Shown here piece after piece: positions 17,647-26,461 of a DNA stretch of 64,000 nucleotides. Every line of letters begins with the position of its first letter. Positions within the stretch are counted from its first letter, which is position 1. This stretch comes from CAYHGX01 sp964356355. GTDB taxonomy: Bacteria > Patescibacteriota > Gracilibacteria > UBA1369 > LOWO2-01-FULL-3. The notes under the pieces were generated by a model. The model had not been told where the DNA came from. It made no database searches and worked only from the letters and a program-made list of their open reading frames with translations. Both the position numbers and the translations under genes were made by a program. The DNA lies in contig CAYHGX010000001.1 in the NCBI GenBank assembly GCA_964356355.1, positions 62,001 to 126,000 of the forward strand, written 5' to 3'.

Positions 17647-18488
17647 TGGTTGGTTTGGTTATTAGGGGATTCGGTGGTTTTAGTTGTTAGCACTTCGCTG
17701 TGTTCGTGCTTGTGCGCTTGATTATATCGAAGGTATAGAAATATGCCAGAGCTAATGAATACTATTAAGCTGAGAATTTGGGGAATGCGGATGTCGAAAA
17801 TCATGAGAGTGTCGTCGCCGCGGACAAAGTTTTCTAGGAAGAAAAAGAAGCTATAAAGATTAATGCCGCAAAGGGCGATAAAGCCTTTCTTTTCAAGTTT
17901 TTGTACTTTGGCTTGGTGTTCTAAAAATATTAAAATTCCAACGATTAGTGCGGAGTATAGTAATGCGTAGATTTGAGTTGGGTGAATTGGGACGGCATAT
18001 TTTATTGCTGGGCTGTCGAAATTTACTGCCCAGGGAAGGGAGCTTTCGTTGCCGTAATTTGTACCATCAAAAAAGGCTCCAAGGTCCCAGATGCCAATAG
18101 ACATAATGAGTGATGGAATTATTGAGTCTAGCCATTTGAAGAAATTCTGGTCATTTTTTTTGCAAAGAATATATAGGTATGCCGCAAAGGCGATGGCTCC
18201 TCCCCAGAGGCTAAGTCCTTTGTCCCAGATGTATAGTGTTGGGAGGATGCTTTGGAGGGAGAAGTCAAAAAAATAATTTTGATAGTTTTCAATTAATGAA
18301 AAAATTCGTGCGCCAAGGAGTGACCAGAGAAATAAGGGAAGAAAGTTTTCTGATAGGAATTGGATTTTCAGTCCGTTGTGAATGGCTCTTCTGATAATTG
18401 TGTAGAAGAAAATTACAAAAGCAATTGCGAAAAATAGCCAGATTGTGTGAAGAGTGAATAATGGTGTCGAAAAGATGACAGGATTCAT
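17643..18488 (-). CDS. lgt: Prolipoprotein diacylglyceryl transferase, divergent
   Basis: Transfers diacylglycerol from phosphatidylglycerol to the lipobox cysteine of prelipoproteins. Seven membrane helices and the family motifs FFDGTNYGNES, YAVPIHPTQIYALLYS and FLENFVRGDD are present at normal length (281 residues). Two positions reported as essential in E. coli look changed: the His of the SFHGG motif is Trp here (LSLWGGAI), and the Arg of GRLGNF is replaced in IWDLGAFFDG. A substrate exists in the window, since the RND adaptor at 24935 carries a lipobox. The C-terminal tail is partly encoded by a dispersed repeat (17671-17713). Assignment is firm; activity is less certain. Confidence 0.85.
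   Translation of the reverse strand: MNPVIFSTPLFTLHTIWLFFAIAFVIFFYTIIRRAIHNGLKIQFLSENFLPLFLWSLLGARIFSLIENYQNYFFDFSLQSILPTLYIWDKGLSLWGGAIAFAAYLYILCKKNDQNFFKWLDSIIPSLIMSIGIWDLGAFFDGTNYGNESSLPWAVNFDSPAIKYAVPIHPTQIYALLYSALIVGILIFLEHQAKVQKLEKKGFIALCGINLYSFFFFLENFVRGDDTLMIFDIRIPQILSLIVFISSGIFLYLRYNQAHKHEHSEVLTTKTTESPNNQTNQ
17671..17713. repeat. Dispersed GC-rich repeat, copy in lgt
   Basis: TAGTTGTTAGCACTTCGCTG matches the core of the copies at 40115-40178 and 49823-49890. Here it encodes part of the C-terminal tail of Lgt. Confidence 0.5.
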
Positions 18489-18490
18489 GG

Positions 18491-19870
18491 CTAGAAATTA
18501 AGTAATGAAACGAGGGTGATTAATATGAAAAATGGCGGAATGATGAAGTTTGCAGCTGTGTTTTTTTTGAAGAAGTTTACTTTGATGGCGGTGCTGGCAT
18601 GTAATAGGAAAATAGTGACCAGCAGGTACTTGAAGATGTGACTTTCGTAAATGAGAAAGGTTTTTGGGGTTGAGCTTAGTCCGAAATTTTTTGTGGAAAG
18701 ATAGAGGGCGATGAAGTAGTAAGAAACGTAAAAGACTAAGAGCCATCCTGTGAAGGTGTTTACCTCTTCAATAAAGGAGAGTCCAAAGTGTTCTTTTGGG
18801 AGGTTTTCTGTCTCATTATTTTTGGCTTTTCTTTCTTTGAGGATTTCTTTGATTTGTTTTTGGGCTTCTTTTCTTTTTTCCCAAATTGCTTTGATGCTGC
18901 TTTTGGCTTTCTCTTTGTATTCTTTGGTTGGTTCTTTGAAATAGATTTTTATGAATTCAATGATTTGTTTGTTGTAAGATTTGATGTTTTCTCTTAGCGA
19001 AATTACTTCCGGTGGAGTGTAAAATAATTCTTTGATTTCAACGAATATTGTAGCTACTAACTTTTCCCAGAAGTGAGGGTTTGGATTGTTGGCAATGTGA
19101 GATTGAGACCAGTTGGTGATTTTTTCTGTAATATCCTCGTTGAAGGTTTTTTGGTGTTGTCCTTTGTTGAGGTTTTCTAGAAGTTCGCGAGTTTTTACTT
19201 TTAATTCGAATTCCTTGTCGTTTTTGCCTTTTTCTCTTAGTGATGCTTCTTGTTTTTGAATAAATAGAAGCAGCTCCTCTGCAGTGGACTGGATGTAGTC
19301 TAGATTTGTGCTGTTTTTTATTCTTAGTAGTTTGTCGATGCGTTTATTGATTTCTGCTTTTTGGTCTAGGTCTATTTCTTGTTCAAAATTGTTCAAAAGG
19401 TCGCCGACTTCCTTGAGGATATATTCTATTTTACTTTTGATGAATTCCTCTTTTTTTGTTTCTTCTAGACTTTTAGGAGCTTGAGTGGAGCTTTCGTTTG
19501 TAGTTTCATTAAGTAACTTCAGATGTGGGGCTTTTTTTCTTGCTTCAGAAATTTCTTTTTCGGTTGCCTTTTCGTCCCAGATGGCTGTGACGGTGAGGTT
19601 GTACTCGGTGGTGAGTCTCGCTAGGCCTTCTTCTTCTGTTTGGGCTGGAATAGTTCCCGTAATTAGGCGTGAATTTTTGTCTATAGCTTCGAAAACAAAT
19701 TTCTTAAGTCCGGATTTTCCTTCTTCAACTTTTGTGGTTTCGGATAATGTTAAAATCGAGAATCCGAGATTATTTAGCTCGGTTCTGGCGGTTGCTTCGT
19801 CTGCCGCTTCGACGTTGCCATTTAACTGTTTCCCTTCTTTATTTGCTACCGTGTAACTAAAGATTGGCAT
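18491..19870 (-). CDS. Membrane protein with two PilC/GspF N-terminal-like modules
   Basis: The first 45 residues (FSYTVANKEGKQLNGNVEAA, then ARTELNNLGFSILTLSE) match the start of type IV pilus PilC/GspF proteins. A second, similar module follows at about residues 57-100 (FVFEAIDKNSRLITGTIPAQ). The rest of the 459 residues does not look like the PilC membrane platform: there is a long charged, probably coiled-coil region (about 110-350) and then about four C-terminal membrane helices. It is encoded just upstream of lgt with a 2-base gap. It may be a pilus-derived assembly or sensor protein; the function is unknown. Confidence 0.7.
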   Translation of the reverse strand: MPIFSYTVANKEGKQLNGNVEAADEATARTELNNLGFSILTLSETTKVEEGKSGLKKFVFEAIDKNSRLITGTIPAQTEEEGLARLTTEYNLTVTAIWDEKATEKEISEARKKAPHLKLLNETTNESSTQAPKSLEETKKEEFIKSKIEYILKEVGDLLNNFEQEIDLDQKAEINKRIDKLLRIKNSTNLDYIQSTAEELLLFIQKQEASLREKGKNDKEFELKVKTRELLENLNKGQHQKTFNEDITEKITNWSQSHIANNPNPHFWEKLVATIFVEIKELFYTPPEVISLRENIKSYNKQIIEFIKIYFKEPTKEYKEKAKSSIKAIWEKRKEAQKQIKEILKERKAKNNETENLPKEHFGLSFIEEVNTFTGWLLVFYVSYYFIALYLSTKNFGLSSTPKTFLIYESHIFKYLLVTIFLLHASTAIKVNFFKKNTAANFIIPPFFILITLVSLLNF

Positions 19871-19878
19871 GGTAGGTT

Positions 19879-21495
19879 TTACTTTGTTTGTTTTGCAGCT
19901 TTAATAAAACCTTGAAAAAGTGGATGTGGCCTGTTTGGTCTTGATTTGAATTCTGGGTGAAATTGGCAGCCGACCATAAATGGATGATCTTTTAGTTCTG
20001 CTATTTCTACGAGGTTGTGTTTGGGATTGATGCCGGAAAAGATCATGCCGGCTTTTTCGAGGTCGCTGCGGAATTCGTTGTTGAATTCATAACGATGGCG
20101 GTGGCGTTCGTCGATCATTTCGGATTTATATAGGGAAAAGGTTTTTGTGCCTTTTTGAATTTTGCATGGTTGGGATCCGAGCCTTAGGGTGCCGCCTTTT
20201 TCGCTATCTTTGTGCTGGCCTGGGAGGAAGTGAATAATGTGATTTTTTGTGCCTGCTTTGTTGTCTTCGTCGAATTCTTCTGAGGTGAGTTTGTTGTTTT
20301 GGAGTGAGTGCCTGGCGAATTCAATGGTCATAATCTGCATGCCTAGGCAGAGGCCGAGGTAGGGAATTGAGTTTTCTCTGGCATATTTTGCGGCCATGAT
20401 TTTGCCTTCGGTGCCACGAATGCCAAAGCCTCCTGGTACCAAGATTCCATCGGCAGATTTAAGTGTTTCCCAGCTTTTTTCATCTTTTTCTTCAAGTTTT
20501 TCTGAGGATACCCAGAGTAGCTCCAGGTCGCGTTCTTCGTGGAAGCAGGCGATTTTCAGTGATTCAATTACACTAAGGTAGGCATCGTCGAGGCCGGTGT
20601 ATTTGCCTACGAGCGCGATTTTTAGCGGTGCTCTTTTGGCTTTAATTAGATCTACGACTTTTTCCCATTCAGTCATTTTTGGCTTAATGTTGCCAAGTTT
20701 TAATTGGCGGGCGATGAGCTCGGTAATGTTGTAGCTTTGAAGATTGATTGGAACTTCGTAGATGGATTTTACTGTTGCTGCCGGGATTACATATTCTTCC
20801 GGAACATCGCAGAAGAGAGAGATTTTCTTGAGATGTTCTTTTTTAATCGGGGCGTCGGCACGAGCGAGAATTAGGTCGGGTTGGATACCGATTGAGCGAA
20901 GTTCTCGTACTGAGGCCTGGGTTGGTTTGGTTTTTAATTCCTTTGCTGCTCCGAGATATGGGAGGAGTGTAAGATGAACGAAAAATGTATTTTCGGCGCC
21001 AAGTTTGTGGCGTAATTGGCGAATTGCTTCGAGGTAGGGAAGGCCTTCGATGTCGCCAACGGTGCCTCCAATTTCCACCATCATGATGTCGCATCCGCTT
21101 TTGTGGGCAGCGGCAGTGATTTTTTCCTGAATGCCGTCGGTGATGTGCGGGATAATTTGAATTGTGCGTCCGAGGAAGCTGCCTTTGCGCTCTTTTTCTA
21201 GTACTTCGCTGTAGATTTTTCCTGTAGTTACTGAGGAAAGCTTGCTTAAGCTGGTGTCGATAAATCTTTCGTAGTGGCCAAGGTCGAGATCGGTTTCGCC
21301 GCCATCGTCGGTTACGAATACTTCTCCATGCTGAAATGGGCTCATTGTTCCGGGGTCGACGTTGAGGTAAGGATCTAGCTTCTGGGTAAACACTGTAAGG
21401 CCTGATGCCTTGAGAAGTGCCCCGATTGATGCTGATGCGATGCCCTTACCTAATGAACTGCAAACACCTCCAGTTACAAAGATATATTTACACAA
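19879..21495 (-). CDS. pyrG: CTP synthase
   Basis: Aminates UTP to CTP using glutamine. The N-terminal synthase domain opens with KYIFVTGGVCSSLGKGIASA and contains DPYLNVDPGTMSPFQHGEVF and MMVEIGGTVGDIEG; the C-terminal class I glutaminase has the nucleophile Cys in YLGLCLGMQIM and the His-Glu pair in GCQFHPEFKSRP. Length (538 residues) is normal. No ATG precedes the conserved start, so translation probably begins at the TTG at 21495, with an in-frame ATT just upstream as a possibility. It is separated by 9 bases from the PilC-like gene. Confidence 0.95.
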   Translation of the reverse strand: MCKYIFVTGGVCSSLGKGIASASIGALLKASGLTVFTQKLDPYLNVDPGTMSPFQHGEVFVTDDGGETDLDLGHYERFIDTSLSKLSSVTTGKIYSEVLEKERKGSFLGRTIQIIPHITDGIQEKITAAAHKSGCDIMMVEIGGTVGDIEGLPYLEAIRQLRHKLGAENTFFVHLTLLPYLGAAKELKTKPTQASVRELRSIGIQPDLILARADAPIKKEHLKKISLFCDVPEEYVIPAATVKSIYEVPINLQSYNITELIARQLKLGNIKPKMTEWEKVVDLIKAKRAPLKIALVGKYTGLDDAYLSVIESLKIACFHEERDLELLWVSSEKLEEKDEKSWETLKSADGILVPGGFGIRGTEGKIMAAKYARENSIPYLGLCLGMQIMTIEFARHSLQNNKLTSEEFDEDNKAGTKNHIIHFLPGQHKDSEKGGTLRLGSQPCKIQKGTKTFSLYKSEMIDERHRHRYEFNNEFRSDLEKAGMIFSGINPKHNLVEIAELKDHPFMVGCQFHPEFKSRPNRPHPLFQGFIKAAKQTK

Positions 21496-21529
21496 AATCT
21501 TTCTTTTTTAATTTTTGCCCTACTGGTTC

Positions 21530-21558
21530 AATTTAAAGCAATGAAGGTGGAAGTTCAA
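21530..21558 (-). promoter_or_regulatory. Promoter of pyrG
   Basis: On the minus strand TTGAAC and TAAATT are 17 bases apart. The transcript would begin about 28 bases before the TTG start of pyrG. Confidence 0.5.
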
Positions 21559-21644
21559 GCTAAAGTCGTTCGCGAGCTGGATAGAAATTTCTGAAGATCA
21601 AATTCGGATTCGAACTTTTGCAAATCATTGCTCTCAAAAGCATA

Positions 21645-21902
21645 TCAAATGGCTGTAATTGCAGTGGCGAGGCCGAAGATTATACCGGGGATGTTGCAGG
21701 TAATTAGGGGCCAGTCTTTTTTTGTGCGGAGTGCTCCGTAAAGGATCCAGGCGGTGCAGTTTATAGTTGTGACTATGGGAAGAATGATGGAGCCGGGGTG
21801 TCCAGAAAGGTTTAATTTTAACTGATCGACATAGGAGATATACATGGCGGTGGCGAGGAGCGAGGCGACCCAGCCAATTTTGGTAGTGGTTGATTCTTTC
21901 AT
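21645..21902 (-). CDS. SemiSWEET-like small sugar transporter
   Basis: An 85-residue protein of three membrane helices. The pattern (IGWVASLLATAMYISYVDQ at the start, TAWILYGALRTKKDWPL in helix 2-3, a conserved Asn-Pro-Gly in ITCNIPGIIFG) fits bacterial SemiSWEETs, which dimerise to form a sugar channel. The PQ dipeptide is replaced by DQ. It lies 5 bases after trpS on the same strand and is probably cotranscribed with priA-trpS. Assignment rests on size, helix count and motif spacing; the substrate is unknown. Confidence 0.65.
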   Translation of the reverse strand: MKESTTTKIGWVASLLATAMYISYVDQLKLNLSGHPGSIILPIVTTINCTAWILYGALRTKKDWPLITCNIPGIIFGLATAITAI

Positions 21903-21907
21903 TGAGT

Positions 21908-22879
21908 TTAAAGATAGCCGATTTTTTCTTTTACTTTGTCGAGAGTGGCGGCGGCTTTGATCTTAGCTTTTTTGGCGCCTGCGGCGAGGATCTCTTGGAG
22001 GTAGCTTTCCTTTGTGATGATTTGTGTGAACTTTTCTCGGGGTTGCGCGAAGTGCTCGAGGATTTTGGCCAGGAGGAGCTTTTTGGCCTCGCCGTAGCCG
22101 AAGCCGCCGGTGGTGTACTTTTCTGCGAGCTCTTTCTTTTCTTTTGGAGTCGCAAATAGTTGATAGAGGTTGAATACATTGCACGTCGCTGGATCTTTTG
22201 CGTCAGCAACGCCTTTGGAATCGGTAACAATGCCCATGACCTGCTTTTTGAGTTGGGCTTCCGGGGCGAAAATGTCGATTGTGTTGCCATAGGATTTACT
22301 CATCTTTTGGCCGTCGGTGCCGGGGACTACTGCTACCTCTTTTTTGATGTATGGCTCGGGAAGCTTGAGAGTTTGTCCTCCGAATGTTTGATTGAAGGTG
22401 GTGGCGATGTCGCGGGTCATTTCGATGTGTTGTTTTTGGTCTTGGCCTACCGGGACGAGGTCTGGCTCATATAAGAGAATGTCGGCGGCTTGGAGGATAG
22501 GGTAGTTGAAAAGTCCAACAGTTACCTCTTTTTTGCCTTTGGCTTTGGCGTCTTTCCAGGCGTGCGCACGTTCGAGAAAGGGGATGTGCACCATGCAATC
22601 GAGGATCCAGCAGAGCTCGGAGTGTTCGGAAATGGAGGATTGTTTGAAGAAGACTGTTTTTTCTGGGTCGAGGCCGAGGGCGAGATAGGAGGCGGCGAGT
22701 TCGAGGGTTTGGGAGCGCATTAGTGCGGCGTCTTTTACTGTAGTGAGGGCGTGGAGATCGGCGATGAAAAGGTAACATTGATACTCTTTTTGCATTTCGA
22801 TGTGCTGGCGCATGGCGCCGAAGTAATTGCCAATGTGTGGCTTGCCGCTGGGTTGAACACCGGATAATACAGTTTTCAT
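21908..22879 (-). CDS. trpS: Tryptophanyl-tRNA synthetase
   Basis: Charges tRNA-Trp. A class I synthetase of 323 residues: the HIGH-type signature is PSGKPHIGNYFGA near residue 10, and the KMSKS loop is intact in GTDGQKMSKSYGNTID. The specificity region around YPILQAADILLYEPDLVPVG is typical of bacterial TrpRS. Its ATG overlaps the last base of priA, so translation is probably coupled. Confidence 0.96.
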   Translation of the reverse strand: MKTVLSGVQPSGKPHIGNYFGAMRQHIEMQKEYQCYLFIADLHALTTVKDAALMRSQTLELAASYLALGLDPEKTVFFKQSSISEHSELCWILDCMVHIPFLERAHAWKDAKAKGKKEVTVGLFNYPILQAADILLYEPDLVPVGQDQKQHIEMTRDIATTFNQTFGGQTLKLPEPYIKKEVAVVPGTDGQKMSKSYGNTIDIFAPEAQLKKQVMGIVTDSKGVADAKDPATCNVFNLYQLFATPKEKKELAEKYTTGGFGYGEAKKLLLAKILEHFAQPREKFTQIITKESYLQEILAAGAKKAKIKAAATLDKVKEKIGYL

Positions 22880-24873
22880 TAGATTGTGCTTATGGGGTCA
22901 ATGTCGATTTTGATTTCTTCGTCGATTATATATTCTTCCGGGAGGAATGTCAGTAGGTCGTGAGGGGGGTGCGCGGCGTCGGTGGATTTTATTAAAATGA
23001 GATATTGGTATTTGCCGCGCAATTTTGCAATGAAGGCAGGGTAATAGTTGATCTCAAATTTTGAGCTGCGGTCTTGTTGGTGAAGCTTTTCCTTGAGTGC
23101 TGCTACGATCTTCTGGGCTGTTTCTTCACACTTTTTTAGGTTTGGCTTTTGAATGATAATTTTGGCGAGGGTGCTGAATGGGGGATTTTTGAGAATTTTT
23201 CTTTGTGTTGATTCGTATTTAAAGAAGCCATCATAGTCGTGATTTTGGGCGCAGAGGAGGGTGAAATTGGTGGGGTTGTAGGTTTGGATGATAACTTTTC
23301 CTGTGGTGGAGTCCCGGCCGGCACGGCCGGCCACTTGAGTTAGAAGCTGGAAGTTTCTTTCTCCGCTGCGAAAATCTGGAATATTGAGGCCGATGTCGGC
23401 GACAATTACACCAACGAGGTTCACTTGGGGCAAATGTAGGCCTTTGGCTATCATTTGGGTGCCAATAAGAATATCTGCTTGCTGTTTTTTAAAGGTTTCG
23501 TAGATAGTTTTGAAGCTATCTTTTTTGCTGGTAGTGTCTTTGTCGGCTCTTAGAGTTTTGGCTTCAGGGAATAGTTTTTTTACTTCATTTTCAATGCGCT
23601 CGGTGCCTATTCCTAGAAATCTAATGTTGGTACTTTGGCATGATTTGCAGGTAGTTGATGGATCGTATACTTTTCCGCAGTGATGGCAAATAAGGAGGCT
23701 TTTGCTGAAGTTTTTTTCGTGGTAGGTGAGAGGGAGGTCGCAGTCGGTGCATTTTTCGGTGAAGCCACAGTCTCGGCAGACAATAGAGGAGGCAGAGCCA
23801 CGGCGGTTGAGAAATAGAATGACCTGTTCTTTTTTTTCTAAGCTTTCCTTTATGGCTTGTTGGAGATCTTCGCTGAAAATGGAGTAGTTGCCTTTTTTGA
23901 ATTCTGTGCGGAGGTCTACTATTTCTATTTGTGGTAACGTGGAGGTGCCGATGCGTGAATGGAGATGAATGGTGGAATTTGCGTATTTGGTAGCGGTTTC
24001 GATGGAGGGAGTGGCGCTGCCGAGGACGAGTTTGCATGTTGGGAAGAGCTCTAGTAGTTTCTCGGCTACGGTGTGAGCTTTATAGCGTGGGGCGGTGTCT
24101 TGTTTGTAGGAGTTTTCGTGTTCCTCGTCGATAATAATCAATTTTAGATTTTGAAAGGGGGAGAAAATTGCTGATCTGGATCCAATTATTAGCTTGCTTT
24201 CACCGCTGCGGATGCGTTTCCAGGTGGCACATTTTTCGCCTTCAGCCACTTTGCTATGGATGACTTCGGCTTTTACTCCGAGGGCTTTTTGAAAGTAATC
24301 GATATTTTGGGGAGTGAGGGCAATCTCTGGAACCATGATGAGTACTTGGCCGTTTTTCTCTATTTGCTCAGCTGCAAGGCGGGTGTAGATCTCTGTTTTG
24401 CCTGAGCCGGTAATTCCGTGTATTAAAAATTTGTTCTCACTGCTTTGTTTTATCTTTCCTAGAGCTGCTTTTTGCTCTTCTGTTAAAGTTCTGGCTTGCG
24501 ATCTAAAAACTTGATCATCGCGGCGTTTTCTTCCCCTAAACTCCTTGTTTTCAAGTATTCTCTTTGGGATAAACGTTTTTAAAAGTAGATGTCGAGGGTA
24601 AAAGTAATAATCTGCGAGCCAATCAATGAGTTTTGTTTGTTCGGGACTGAGTAGAGGCAAAATTACGTTGCTAATTGCAAGGGTTTTGAAGTTTGGTTGA
24701 GTATTGTGGAGGTTCCAAATGATTCCGAAGGTGAGCTTATTACGAAGTGAGACTCTTACTGAGGTCCCAATTTCGGCTGGAGCTTCAATTAAAGGCAAGC
24801 TGTAGGTAAGGAGATCATTCTTGGCTCCAATTTTTTGTGGAATGAGGATGTCGGCGAAGGTGTATTTGGGCAT
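22879..24873 (-). CDS. priA: Primosomal replication restart helicase
   Basis: Reloads the replicative helicase at stalled forks. An N-terminal 3'-end-binding domain is followed by the helicase core with Walker A in GITGSGKTEIYTR, a DEEH box (IIIDEEHENSYKQ) and GSATPSIE. A cysteine-rich zinc module lies between the helicase lobes (CRDCGFTEKCTDCD and CHHCGKVY...CKSC). Motif VI is visible in QVAGRAGRD. The length of 664 residues is slightly short for the family but all domains are present. It heads a priA-trpS-SemiSWEET run and is divergent from the efflux pair. Confidence 0.95.
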   Translation of the reverse strand: MPKYTFADILIPQKIGAKNDLLTYSLPLIEAPAEIGTSVRVSLRNKLTFGIIWNLHNTQPNFKTLAISNVILPLLSPEQTKLIDWLADYYFYPRHLLLKTFIPKRILENKEFRGRKRRDDQVFRSQARTLTEEQKAALGKIKQSSENKFLIHGITGSGKTEIYTRLAAEQIEKNGQVLIMVPEIALTPQNIDYFQKALGVKAEVIHSKVAEGEKCATWKRIRSGESKLIIGSRSAIFSPFQNLKLIIIDEEHENSYKQDTAPRYKAHTVAEKLLELFPTCKLVLGSATPSIETATKYANSTIHLHSRIGTSTLPQIEIVDLRTEFKKGNYSIFSEDLQQAIKESLEKKEQVILFLNRRGSASSIVCRDCGFTEKCTDCDLPLTYHEKNFSKSLLICHHCGKVYDPSTTCKSCQSTNIRFLGIGTERIENEVKKLFPEAKTLRADKDTTSKKDSFKTIYETFKKQQADILIGTQMIAKGLHLPQVNLVGVIVADIGLNIPDFRSGERNFQLLTQVAGRAGRDSTTGKVIIQTYNPTNFTLLCAQNHDYDGFFKYESTQRKILKNPPFSTLAKIIIQKPNLKKCEETAQKIVAALKEKLHQQDRSSKFEINYYPAFIAKLRGKYQYLILIKSTDAAHPPHDLLTFLPEEYIIDEEIKIDIDPISTI

Positions 24874-24901
24874 TGACTTGTTTGTATTTTCGTTTTATAG
24901 T
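24873..24901 (+). promoter_or_regulatory. Promoter of the RND efflux operon
   Basis: TTGACT and TATAGT are 17 bases apart in the short divergent gap after the priA start. The transcript would begin about 27 bases before the ATG at 24935, which supports that start over the in-frame upstream codons. Confidence 0.65.
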
Positions 24902-24934
24902 GAATTCTTATATTTAGATTTTACTTTAGTAGCA

Positions 24935-26452
24935 ATGAAAAGGTCAATTTTATACTTGGTTTTGGTGCTGATACTGGTGAATATGGGTGGGTGTAGTTAT
25001 TTTGATAAGAAAGAGGATTTGCCTACAGGGAAGGTGCTTCGTGATTTGCCAGTGCGAAGTGAGGTTGATGCTTTTGATTTAAGTGAAGATGGTGGGGAAA
25101 TTAGCTTTGAAAAGAGTGGGACTGTGGCTTCTCAGGTGGTTTCATTTGTGTCTCCACAGGCCGTTGGGAGTGTTGTGAAGTTGAATGCTGTTGTTGGAAA
25201 TAAGGTGAGAAAGGGCGATTTGCTTGCGGTTTTAGGTGATTCCGCGGCAATTGATATTGCTGATTTGCAAAGAGATACTGCTGGAGGGGCTTTGGATATT
25301 TCTGAGCAGATCGCAGATGAAAATTCGGTTTTGAGAGCTAATCAGGGCAATGCGGCAAGGTTGGGAGTGGAGACAGCTTGGACGGCTTATCAGCATGCTC
25401 TTAAGTCAAAGCAAGAGTCTCAGGATCTTTTTGAGTTACAGGTTGATAGTGCGAATTTAAATGTGGATAGGGCGAATGAGGCTTATGATAATGCAAATGA
25501 TGCTTATGATGAACTTCAGTCTGAAGTTTCTGATTTAGAGGATGAGATTGCCAATTTGGCTGATGATGATCCTGCTAGAGTTGCTTTGGATACGCAGTTG
25601 GAGGGCATGAATGCTCAGCTGGATCAGTTGGAAAAGGCTATTTCGGCTGCTGATGATGGAGTTACAATGGCTGAAAATGCTGTGGGCATGGTTGAGGAGG
25701 GTTATGATTCTCAGGTGAATCAATTGAATTCTGGAATTGACATGGCATTGAGCCAATATAAGGGTGCCGTGAATCAATATAATGCTGCCGGTATAGGTAG
25801 TGAGACGCAGGCTTTGAGTACCGATTTGCAGCTTTTGCAGGCACAATCTGCTTATAGCATGGCTCAAATTGGGGCTGATAATAAGACTATTACAGCGCCG
25901 ATTTCAGGTGTGATTACTGAGGTTTTGGCTAAATTGAGTAATTTGGTGGCTCCGGGTCAGGTGGTGTTTAAGATTGAAAATCCGGAGGAGATGTCGGTAA
26001 AAACGGCGGTCTCCTTAGCGGAGGTGCGATTTTTACAGGTAGATAGTGAGGTACAGATTTTGGCTGGAGATAAGGTGGCGAAGGGTCGAATTGTATCAAT
26101 TAGTCCCGTGTTGAATTCGATGACTCATAAGGTGGATGTGGAGATTGAGGTTTTGGATAAGGGTGTATTTGTAAGTGGGGAATTGGTGAAGATTAAATAT
26201 CAGGTTTCACGAGGTAGTGCGATTTTTGTCCCATTGGTTGCTGTTGACGTGAGTGCGGAAACTCAATTTGTTAGGGTGATTGATCTGAATGGAAAGGTGG
26301 AATTTAGAAGTGTGAAAATGGGCCAAGTTTTTGGTGATTTTGTGGAGATTTTGTCTGGATTGAGAGGAAATGAGGTGGTGATTAGTAGTCCTTCTTCTTT
26401 CCTTGTTGAAGGGGAAAGGGTGGATGTTAGACCTAAAAAAGTTGCTCGTTAA
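24935..26452 (+). CDS. RND efflux periplasmic adaptor (membrane-fusion) lipoprotein
   Basis: A 505-residue adaptor that would link an RND pump to the outside. The lipobox MGGC at about residues 17-20 after a hydrophobic signal marks it as a lipoprotein. Then come a half lipoyl/beta-barrel segment (VVGNKVRKGDLLAVLGD), a very long helical hairpin (about residues 95-320, with DELQSEVSDLEDEIANLAD), the returning lipoyl half (APISGVITEVLAKLSNLVAP) and the beta-barrel and membrane-proximal domains. It lies 9 bases before the pump gene. The unusually long, Ala/Asn/Asp-rich hairpin may span a thick envelope, which is inference. Confidence 0.88.
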   Translation: MKRSILYLVLVLILVNMGGCSYFDKKEDLPTGKVLRDLPVRSEVDAFDLSEDGGEISFEKSGTVASQVVSFVSPQAVGSVVKLNAVVGNKVRKGDLLAVLGDSAAIDIADLQRDTAGGALDISEQIADENSVLRANQGNAARLGVETAWTAYQHALKSKQESQDLFELQVDSANLNVDRANEAYDNANDAYDELQSEVSDLEDEIANLADDDPARVALDTQLEGMNAQLDQLEKAISAADDGVTMAENAVGMVEEGYDSQVNQLNSGIDMALSQYKGAVNQYNAAGIGSETQALSTDLQLLQAQSAYSMAQIGADNKTITAPISGVITEVLAKLSNLVAPGQVVFKIENPEEMSVKTAVSLAEVRFLQVDSEVQILAGDKVAKGRIVSISPVLNSMTHKVDVEIEVLDKGVFVSGELVKIKYQVSRGSAIFVPLVAVDVSAETQFVRVIDLNGKVEFRSVKMGQVFGDFVEILSGLRGNEVVISSPSSFLVEGERVDVRPKKVAR

Positions 26453-26461
26453 ATTTTTGTT

